Below are positions 14,748 to 21,356 of a DNA stretch of 28,927 nt, in pieces. Numbering within the stretch: position 1 is the first letter of the stretch; each line of letters opens with the position of its first letter. The position numbers and the translations under genes are program-made. This stretch comes from CAJCIY01 sp964245825. GTDB taxonomy: Bacteria > Actinomycetota > Actinomycetes > Mycobacteriales > CAJCIY01. The notes under the pieces are model-generated. The model worked only from the letters and a program-made list of their open reading frames with translations. It ran no database searches and was not told the DNA's origin. Where the stretch lies: assembly GCA_964245825.1 (NCBI GenBank), contig CAXTNT010000023.1, positions 1 through 28,927 of the forward strand, written 5' to 3'.

Positions 14748-15934
14748 GGCGCTCGGACCTCGTCATCGAGTTGCAGCGTGGCGGCGACCCGCCAGCCGGC
14801 GGGTTCGCGCGGCCCGGTCTGAACCTGGCCGCCGTAGGCGTGCACTCGTTCGCGCATACCTGCCAGCCCTCCTCCGACCGTGTCCGGCAATGGGGCCTCG
14901 ATGCCGACCCCATCGTCGTCGACCTCGATCCTGAGCTCCCGCCCACGGCGGTGGAGGCGGACCGCGGCATGAGCTCCGGTGCCACCGTGTTTGAGGGTGT
15001 TCGTCAGCGCCTCCTGCACGAGCCGGTAGACCGTGAGCTGCACACCGGTCGGGATCGGCGTGCCCGTACCCCAGATCTCCAGTGTCGTGGGAAGTCCCGC
15101 CGCTCGGACGCGGTCGATGAGGTCGTCGAGTTCAGACAGGTCCGGCATCGGTTGGCGCGCGGCCGGCGAGCCGGGTCCCGGGGCGGCGTCGCGCAGGACC
15201 CCGAGTAGCCGGCGGGTGTCGGCCAACGCCCGACGCCCGGTGGCCGAGACATCGCGCATGACCTCGATACCGTCCTCCGGTGAAGATCGGGTAGCCGCGA
15301 TCGCGCCGTCGCTCAGCGCGACCATCACGGTGAGGTGGTGGGCGACGACGTCGTGCATCTCGCGGGTGATCCGGGCCCGCTCCGCCGCCGCAGCCAGGGC
15401 GCCTTGCTGGTCTCGTTCGCGTTCCAGACGTTCGGCGCGGTCGTGCAGTTCCAGCAGATACACGCGGCGGGTCGCGGCGTAGAGACCGATGCCCACCGCG
15501 GCCGCGACCAGTCCGGTGAGCGGGATCGCGTCGTACCACCAGTCGCCGCCGGCCGCCACGATTGTGCCAGCAACAATGGCGACTTCGACGCACGCGGCAC
15601 ACCCGGCGGTGACGCGACGCGGCAGCACGGAGGCCACCGTGTACAGCGCGACCAGCACCGCCAGCCCAGCAATGATCCGCTCGTTCCACAAGGCGGCGGC
15701 GCCCGCGGCCAGCACGACCCACCCGAACACCGGCAGCGGGTATGCGCTCCGCACGACCAGTGGGGCGGCGATCGCCGCTATCACGACGAACGCCAGGGCC
15801 GGCGGGTGCGTCTGACCGTCGTGCAGCAGATAGGGCACCGCGGCCAGCCCAGCGAACACGGCCACCAGCACGTCGAAAACCCAGCGGACCAGAGACCGGG
15901 TCACCGGGTTCTCGACCCTGAGCGACGTGCTCAC
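14744..15934 (-). CDS. DesK-type sensor histidine kinase
   Basis: A 396-aa membrane kinase. Five or so hydrophobic helices occupy about 15-155, with little outside loop. A HisKA_3 dimerisation domain follows, with phospho-acceptor H194 in REMHDVVAHHLT. The HATPase domain (about 295-390) has N312 in EALTNTLKH, DDGVG at 340-344 and GGGLAGMRER at 354-363. The lack of a large sensor domain is typical of kinases that sense membrane or cell-wall stress, often through a linked ABC exporter. It starts with GTG 18 nt after the permease gene and overlaps the regulator gene. Confidence 0.94.
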   Translation of the reverse strand: MSTSLRVENPVTRSLVRWVFDVLVAVFAGLAAVPYLLHDGQTHPPALAFVVIAAIAAPLVVRSAYPLPVFGWVVLAAGAAALWNERIIAGLAVLVALYTVASVLPRRVTAGCAACVEVAIVAGTIVAAGGDWWYDAIPLTGLVAAAVGIGLYAATRRVYLLELHDRAERLERERDQQGALAAAAERARITREMHDVVAHHLTVMVALSDGAIAATRSSPEDGIEVMRDVSATGRRALADTRRLLGVLRDAAPGPGSPAARQPMPDLSELDDLIDRVRAAGLPTTLEIWGTGTPIPTGVQLTVYRLVQEALTNTLKHGGTGAHAAVRLHRRGRELRIEVDDDGVGIEAPLPDTVGGGLAGMRERVHAYGGQVQTGPREPAGWRVAATLQLDDEVRAP

Positions 15935-15952
15935 CTTCGCAGTGTCTCGCGC

Positions 15953-16786
15953 TCAGGCGTCCGTGGTACGCAACCGCCACGCCGCAGCGGCGATCAGAAC
16001 CGCGGCGTAGGCGCAGAGCACCCCGAATCCGGTCCACGGTGCCAGCGCGTTGGTGACACCGTGGGTTCCGCCGTAGAGCGCCTCGCCGGCGTTGGACGGG
16101 AAGTACTGGACCACGTGGTTGCTGATCGAGGAGGGCAGCAGCGCGGCCAGCGGTGGGATGACGAAGAAGACCCCGACGAAGGTCGAGATGCCGGCGGCGG
16201 TGTTGCGCAGCAGCGAGCCGACCGCCATGCCGATCAGCCCGGCAACCGTCATGTACAACGCCGCTCCGATGACGGACCGCAACGCACCAGGCGAGGAGAT
16301 CGTCACGCCGAGGTTGTCGGCGTTCAACAGCGACTGGCCGAGAAAGAAGGACACGAAGCCCGTCGCGAGCGAGACGCCGAGCACCATGCCCGCGAACACG
16401 GTCAGCTTGCCCCACAGCACGGGCAATCGTCGTGGCACCGCGGTCAGGGATGAGCGGATCATGCCGGTGCCGTACTCGCCGGTTACCATCAGCACTCCGA
16501 GCACTCCGATTGCGAGCTGGGCGAAGGTGATGCCGTCCAGGCTGGTGCTGATCGGGTCGAAGCTGGCGATATCACCGGCGCTGAAGGTGTGGAACTGGTT
16601 CGCGGTGACCGCGGCGAACAGGGCACCGATTCCGACCATGAGGACGACAGCGACCAGCAGCGTCCAGACGGTGGAGCGCAACGAGCGGAACTTCGTCCAC
16701 TCCGAGTGCAGGACCCGAGCCTGGGTGACCTTCAGCTCTGGGGGTCGCGTGGCCGTCGCGGGGGCGGACTCGAGGAGCGCGGTCAT
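15953..16786 (-). CDS. ABC-2 type transporter permease
   Basis: A 277-aa membrane protein with about six helices (near 41-60, 88-104, 125-150, 170-190, 197-222 and 252-270). LHSEWTKFRSLRSTVWTLL and VTGEYGTGMIRSSLTAVPRR are typical of ABC-2 permeases of bacterial drug or lipid exporters. The ATG overlaps the ATPase stop by one base (TGATG), so the two are coupled and form the transporter. The substrate cannot be told. Confidence 0.93.
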   Translation of the reverse strand: MTALLESAPATATRPPELKVTQARVLHSEWTKFRSLRSTVWTLLVAVVLMVGIGALFAAVTANQFHTFSAGDIASFDPISTSLDGITFAQLAIGVLGVLMVTGEYGTGMIRSSLTAVPRRLPVLWGKLTVFAGMVLGVSLATGFVSFFLGQSLLNADNLGVTISSPGALRSVIGAALYMTVAGLIGMAVGSLLRNTAAGISTFVGVFFVIPPLAALLPSSISNHVVQYFPSNAGEALYGGTHGVTNALAPWTGFGVLCAYAAVLIAAAAWRLRTTDA

Positions 16787-17736
16787 CACGCGGCCGCCGT
16801 CTCTGCCTCGTCGTCGCGAGCCGCGACCCCCGCATGGGTGGAGCGGTAGTCGACCGAGTCGTGGGTCAGTTCCATGAATGCCTCCTCCAGGGATGCCCGC
16901 TGGGCGGTGAGTTCGAAGACGGGAAGGTGCGCCCGCCACGCCACAGTGCCTATGTGTTCGGCCGACAGGCCGGCGATGTGCAGGACGTCGTGCTGATCGC
17001 TGCGGATCGTGACGTCCGGCGCGAGAAGTAGCTCGCGCAGCTCGCCCGCGCGGGGCGTGCGGACCGTGACGGTGTTGCCCCCGGCGCGGGAGATGAACTC
17101 CTCCACCGTCGTGTCGGCGATCAGCCGCCCGCGGCCGACCACGACCAGGCGCTGCGCGGTCAGGGCCATCTCGCTCATCAGATGCGAGGACACGAAGACG
17201 GTGCGCCCCTCGGCGGCCAGAGACTTGAGGGTGTTGCGGACCCACAACACCCCTTCAGGGTCAAGCCCGTTCACCGGCTCGTCCAGCACCACCACACGCG
17301 GGTCACCCAGCAGCGCCGACGCAACGCCGAGCCGCTGCCCCATGCCCAGCGAGAACCCGCCGACCCGCCTGGCCGCCACCTCCCGGAGGCCGACCATGTC
17401 GATGACCTCGTCCACCCGAGACCGGCTGATGCCGTTGGTCTGCGCCAACGCGAGCAGGTGGTTGCGCGCCGAGCGGCCGGTGTGCACGGCTTTGGCCTCG
17501 AGCAGGATCCCTAGCTCGGCCATCGGCGCGGACACGGTGCGATAGTCACGCCCGTTCACCCGTACCCGACCGGTCGTGGGCTCATCCAGGCCCGCGATCA
17601 TCCGCATCGTCGTGGACTTCCCCGCGCCGTTCGGCCCCAGGAACCCGGTGACGATCCCGGGCTGAACCGTGAAGGTCAGCCCGTCGACCGCTACCTTGTC
17701 CCCATATTTCTTGCTGAGGTTCTCTACCTCGATCAT
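16786..17736 (-). CDS. ABC transporter ATP-binding protein
   Basis: A 316-aa ATPase of the ABC-2 exporter group. Walker A GPNGAGKS is at 34-41, signature FSLGMGQRL at 128-136, Walker B VVVLDEP at 148-154 and the switch His H185 in VSSHLMSEM. A C-terminal extension of about 100 residues follows, as in DrrA-like proteins, ending in a disordered tail. The ATG at 17736 is preferred to the GTG at 17739 because GGGAGG lies 6 nt upstream. It heads the operon ATPase-permease-kinase-regulator. A short palindrome at 17756-17772 may control it. Confidence 0.94.
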   Translation of the reverse strand: MIEVENLSKKYGDKVAVDGLTFTVQPGIVTGFLGPNGAGKSTTMRMIAGLDEPTTGRVRVNGRDYRTVSAPMAELGILLEAKAVHTGRSARNHLLALAQTNGISRSRVDEVIDMVGLREVAARRVGGFSLGMGQRLGVASALLGDPRVVVLDEPVNGLDPEGVLWVRNTLKSLAAEGRTVFVSSHLMSEMALTAQRLVVVGRGRLIADTTVEEFISRAGGNTVTVRTPRAGELRELLLAPDVTIRSDQHDVLHIAGLSAEHIGTVAWRAHLPVFELTAQRASLEEAFMELTHDSVDYRSTHAGVAARDDEAETAAA

Positions 17737-17755
17737 CACGTACCTCCCAGCGCCA

Positions 17756-17772
17756 TGTCGGTCAGTCCGACA
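17756..17772. promoter_or_regulatory. Possible operator of the exporter operon
   Basis: TGTCGG (17756-17761) and CCGACA (17767-17772) form a perfect 6-bp inverted repeat with a 5-nt spacer, about 20 nt upstream of the ATPase start. NarL-family regulators often bind such sites, but a leader hairpin is equally possible. Confidence 0.4.
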
Positions 17773-17951
17773 CGATTCACGCTAGGAGTGCGGCCCCTTC
17801 ACCGGCATCAGTCGCGCGACCAAACCTGGCGCGGCACGCTAGGTCGGCAGGCATAGCCACCTGACCCACGTGGTGGGCTCTGCGGTCAGAGCGCTAGGCC
17901 AGATGCATCGCGTCGAGACTGCGCAGCGAGTAGCACTTCAGATGCTGCACG

Positions 17952-19001
17952 TCACAGGGGTACGAGGTCGTCGCGGTGCACGACCTCCCGCAGGTCGGTG
18001 CCGTGGGTGGACCGGCCCAGCAGCGGCGGCAGGTCCGCCGCCGCGTACCCGACAAGGCCGCGCGCGACCGCGACGCCGTCGGGCCCGACGAGCTCGACCG
18101 GATCGCCGGGCGCGAACGCCCCCTCCACGCCGCGTACGCCGGCCGGCAGCAGCGAGGCGCCCTTCTCCAGCACCGCGGTCACGGCGCCGGCGTCGAGCAA
18201 CAGCCGGCCGCGCGGCTCGGAGGCGTGCGCCAGCCAGCGGAGCCGCGACGTGCCCCGCGGCCCGGTCGCATGCATCAGCGTCCCGACGCCGGGCTCGCCC
18301 TGCAGCAGTCGGCCGACATCCACCGCGGCGCCGATGGTGACCGGCACGCCGGCCGCGGCGGCGATCCGGGCCGCCTCCAGCTTGCCGCCCATGCCGCCGC
18401 GACCCAAGCCCGTGCCACCGCCTCGGGTGTCGACGTCCTGGTCGACGGAGATCTCCGCGAGAGCGCGTGCTCCCGGCGCCCGCGGGTCGCGGTCGTAGAC
18501 GGCGTCGACGTCCGAGAGCAGTACGAGCCGGTCGGCGTCGACCAGGTGCGCCACCAGCGCCGCCAGCCGGTCGTTGTCCCCGAAGCGGATCTCCTCGGTG
18601 GCCACCGTGTCGTTCTCGTTCACCACCGGGACGACGCCCAGCTCGAGCAGCCGTTCCAGGGTGGTCCGCGCGTTGCGGTAGTGACCCCGGCGTACGACGT
18701 CATCAGCCGTCAGGAGCACCTGGCCGACGAGCAGCCCGTGCCGACCGAAGGCCTCCGCGTACGCCTGCACCAGCGCCGTCTGACCCACAGCCGCCGCGGC
18801 CTGCAACGTCGCGAGATCGCGCGGCCGGCGCGTCAGGCCGAGCGGCGCGAGCGCCGCAGCGATCGCCCCGGACGAGACCAGCACGACCGCGGCACCGCAG
18901 CCGGCCAGCGCGTCGACCAGCGCACCGAGACGGGCCGGGTCGAGGCCGCCGGCGGCCGTGGTGAGCGAGGACGAGCCGACCTTCACCACGACGCGGGTCA
19001 C
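17952..19001 (-). CDS. proB: Glutamate 5-kinase
   Basis: A 349-aa enzyme, the first step of proline synthesis, phosphorylating glutamate with ATP. The kinase domain begins RVVVKVGSSSLT and includes VLVSSGAIAA, VVNENDTVATEEIRFGDNDRLAALVA, LLSDVDAVYDRDP and the GGMGGKLEAARIAAAAG motif. A C-terminal PUA domain covers about 265-345. The GTG start overlaps the obg stop as GTGA, so it is coupled to obg. Downstream lies the exporter operon rather than proA. Confidence 0.97.
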   Translation of the reverse strand: MTRVVVKVGSSSLTTAAGGLDPARLGALVDALAGCGAAVVLVSSGAIAAALAPLGLTRRPRDLATLQAAAAVGQTALVQAYAEAFGRHGLLVGQVLLTADDVVRRGHYRNARTTLERLLELGVVPVVNENDTVATEEIRFGDNDRLAALVAHLVDADRLVLLSDVDAVYDRDPRAPGARALAEISVDQDVDTRGGGTGLGRGGMGGKLEAARIAAAAGVPVTIGAAVDVGRLLQGEPGVGTLMHATGPRGTSRLRWLAHASEPRGRLLLDAGAVTAVLEKGASLLPAGVRGVEGAFAPGDPVELVGPDGVAVARGLVGYAAADLPPLLGRSTHGTDLREVVHRDDLVPL

Positions 19002-20452
19002 TCCCCGGGCCCCTCGGCGGAGTCGGGCTCCGGCGGCACGTTCCCGGTGTCGTACGCCTGGTTGCGGGCCAGTCGCTCGGCCCTGGTCAGCCGGACCCGA
19101 TCGTCCAGCCGGAGGTCCGACCCACGCCGCCCGAGCAGCAGGTCGGCGTTGCCGGCGGGCGTGGTCGGCTCCCAGTCGAAGGTGATGTCGCCGATGGTGA
19201 CCTCCGCGCCGTCCTGGGCGCCGGCCCGAGCCAGCGCGTCCTCGACGCCCAGGCGGGCGAGTCGGTCCCCGAGGTAGCCGACGGCTTCCGGGTTGGTGAA
19301 GTCGGTCTGCAGCACCCACCGCTCGGGCTTGGCACCGGCGACCCGGTACGCGGCGCCTTCGGCGCGCACGGTGAAGTCGGGGGCGCCGAGCTGCCGCGGC
19401 CGCAGCACCAGCCGGGGCGGCTCCGCGGGGCCGGCGGCGGCCCGCGAGGCCTCGACCAGCTCGGCCATCGCCAGCAGCAGCGGCCGCAGCCCCTCGTGCG
19501 TCGCGGTGGAGACCGCGAACACCCGCAGGCCGCGCGCCTCGAGGTCGGGGGTGACGATCTCCGCGAGGTCGCGGGCGTCCGGGACGTCGATCTTGTTCAG
19601 CACGACCAGCCGGGGCCGCTCGGTCAGCGCGGCAATACCGCCCTTGTACGCGTCGAGCTCGGCTTCCACCGCGTCGAGGTCGGCGAGCGGGTCGCGCCCC
19701 GGCTCGTACGTCGCGCAGTCCACGACGTGCACGATCACCGCGCAGCGCTCCACGTGCCGCAGGAACTCCAGCCCCAGCCCGCGGCCCGCGGACGCGCCGG
19801 GGATCAACCCCGGGACGTCGGCGACGGTGAACACGTACTGCTCGACCGAGACGACCCCCAGGTTGGGCACCAGCGTCGTGAACGGGTAGTCCGCGATCTT
19901 GGGCTTCGCGGCGGACAGCACCGAGACCAGCGAGGACTTGCCGGCGCTCGGGAAGCCGACCAGCGCGACGTCGGCGACGGTCTTGAGCTCGAGGGTCACG
20001 TCGTGGGCATCGCCCGGCTCCCCGAGCAGCGCGAACCCGGGGGCCTTGCGCCGACTGGAGGCCAGCGCCGCGTTCCCGAGCCCACCGCGGCCGCCGCGGG
20101 CCAGCACATATCGGGTGCCCTCGCCGACGAGGTCGGCCACCGGCTCACCGCCCGGGCCGGTCACGACCGTCCCGTCGGGGACGTGCAGCACCACGTCCTC
20201 GCCCGCGGCGCCGTCCCGGTTGGAGCCCTGCCCGGGCCGGCCGGAGGTCGCCTTCTGGTGCGGGTGGTGCTGCAGGTCGAGCAGGGTGGTGAGGTTGGGG
20301 TCGACCGCCAGGACGACGTCGCCGCCGTCGCCACCGTTGCCACCGTCCGGCCCCCCGAGCGGGACGAACTTCTCCCGGCGGATGGACGCGCAGCCGTGAC
20401 CCCCGTCGCCACCGCGTACGTGCAGCAGCACGCGGTCCACGAAGGTGGTCAC
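18998..20452 (-). CDS. obg: GTPase Obg (CgtA)
   Basis: A 484-aa essential GTPase of ribosome assembly and stress control. The Gly-rich Obg fold occupies about 1-158 (VRGGDGGHGCASIRREKFVP, GGPDGGNGGDGG). The G domain has GFPSAGKSS at 166-174, switch residues ADYPFTTLVPNLG, DVPG at 212-215 and NKID at 286-289. A C-terminal OCT domain covers about 350-430, followed by an acidic tail. The GTG start has GGAG 6 nt upstream. A strong hairpin separates it from rpmA. Confidence 0.97.
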   Translation of the reverse strand: MTTFVDRVLLHVRGGDGGHGCASIRREKFVPLGGPDGGNGGDGGDVVLAVDPNLTTLLDLQHHPHQKATSGRPGQGSNRDGAAGEDVVLHVPDGTVVTGPGGEPVADLVGEGTRYVLARGGRGGLGNAALASSRRKAPGFALLGEPGDAHDVTLELKTVADVALVGFPSAGKSSLVSVLSAAKPKIADYPFTTLVPNLGVVSVEQYVFTVADVPGLIPGASAGRGLGLEFLRHVERCAVIVHVVDCATYEPGRDPLADLDAVEAELDAYKGGIAALTERPRLVVLNKIDVPDARDLAEIVTPDLEARGLRVFAVSTATHEGLRPLLLAMAELVEASRAAAGPAEPPRLVLRPRQLGAPDFTVRAEGAAYRVAGAKPERWVLQTDFTNPEAVGYLGDRLARLGVEDALARAGAQDGAEVTIGDITFDWEPTTPAGNADLLLGRRGSDLRLDDRVRLTRAERLARNQAYDTGNVPPEPDSAEGPGE

Positions 20453-20478
20453 GCGTTGCTCCTGGTCTCGACGCGAAG

Positions 20479-20510
20479 CGAGGGCGGCGCCGGTGACCGG
20501 CCCGCCCTCG
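20479..20510. other. Strong intergenic hairpin between rpmA and obg
   Basis: CGAGGGCGG (20479-20487) pairs with CCGCCCTCG (20502-20510), and GCCGG (20489-20493) with CCGGC (20497-20501), around a TGA triloop with one bulged base. The 14-bp stem could act as a partial terminator or RNA-processing site that separates ribosomal-protein from obg expression. No T-tract follows on the minus strand. Confidence 0.55.
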
Positions 20511-20527
20511 TCACGACGTGCTGGTGG

Positions 20528-20785
20528 CTAGTCGGCGGCCGGGACGATGCTGATGGTCTTGCGGCCACGCTTGGTGCCAAACAGGACCGCGCCGTCGGCA
20601 AGGGCGAACAGCGTGTCGTCCCCACCTCGGCCGACGAGGTCGCCGGGGTGGAAGTGGGTGCCGCGCTGCCGCACGATGATCGAGCCGGCCGTGACCTGCT
20701 CACCACCGAAGCGCTTGACGCCCAGGCGCTGGGAGTTGGAGTCGCGGCCGTTGCGCGAGGAGCTCGCGCCCTTCTTGTGTGCCAT
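20528..20785 (-). CDS. rpmA: 50S ribosomal protein L27
   Basis: An 85-aa ribosomal protein with the conserved start MAHKKGASSSRNGRDSNSQR and the GSIIVRQRGTHFHPG core. The N-terminus lies near the peptidyl-transferase centre. There is no cleavable N-terminal extension of the Firmicutes type. It follows rplU after 4 nt and is cotranscribed with it. Confidence 0.98.
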   Translation of the reverse strand: MAHKKGASSSRNGRDSNSQRLGVKRFGGEQVTAGSIIVRQRGTHFHPGDLVGRGGDDTLFALADGAVLFGTKRGRKTISIVPAAD

Positions 20786-20789
20786 GTCG

Positions 20790-21233
20790 TCAAGCCTTCT
20801 CGGTGGCGGCGTCGGAGGTGGGTGCGGAGACGGCGTCGGGCCTCGGTGCGGCGTCGGGGGTCGGTGCGGCGTCGGGCGTCGGTGCCGAGGCGGTGTCGGA
20901 CCCTGAGCCGGCGTCGGACCCGGAGCCGGCGGCGATGTCCGTCACCTTGAGGCGCAGCAGGTGCTGGCGGTGACCCTGGCGCTTGCGGTAACCGGTCTTG
21001 TTCTTGTACTTGATCATGCGGATTTTCGGACCCTTGGTCTCGGCCAGGATCTCGGCCGTGACGCTCACGCCGGCGAGGGCAGCGGCGTCGGTGGTGACCG
21101 CCGCGCCGTCGACCAGGAGCACCGCGGGCAGCGACACCGAGGCACCCACGGCGCCGAGGCCGCGCTCGACCTCGAGTTCGTCGCCGACGGCGACCTTGTG
21201 CTGCTTGCCGCCGGTCTTGACGATGGCGTACAC
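20790..21233 (-). CDS. rplU: 50S ribosomal protein L21 with extended C-terminus
   Basis: A 147-aa protein. Residues 1-101 are normal L21 (YAIVKTGGKQHKVAVGD, and IRMIKYKNKTGYRKRQGHRQ, which contacts 23S rRNA). Residues 102-147 are an added tail of low complexity with repeated APTPDA-like units and GSGSD, unlike the usual L21 length near 103. The GTG at 21233 was chosen because GAGGAG lies 7 nt upstream and the protein then begins at the normal L21 residue; the ATG at 21248 has no ribosome-binding site. Confidence 0.96.
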   Translation of the reverse strand: MYAIVKTGGKQHKVAVGDELEVERGLGAVGASVSLPAVLLVDGAAVTTDAAALAGVSVTAEILAETKGPKIRMIKYKNKTGYRKRQGHRQHLLRLKVTDIAAGSGSDAGSGSDTASAPTPDAAPTPDAAPRPDAVSAPTSDAATEKA

Positions 21234-21356
21234 GGACCTGCTCCTCATGCTCTGGTGACGGGCGTCGCGCCGGGCGGCCCGATCGGACGGGACCGCGCGC
21301 GAGCACCCAGGGTACCCGACCGTCGGCTCAGGCCAGGCGCGACCGCGCGCGGGCTG

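Noticed and set aside
14785..15208. Plus-strand genes opposite the histidine kinase
   Set aside because: Antisense to a kinase with all its motifs; no ribosome-binding site or recognisable domain.
21249..21356. Riboswitch or L21 leader regulator
   Set aside because: The 108-bp leader shows no motif that I recognise; only GC-rich short inverted repeats.
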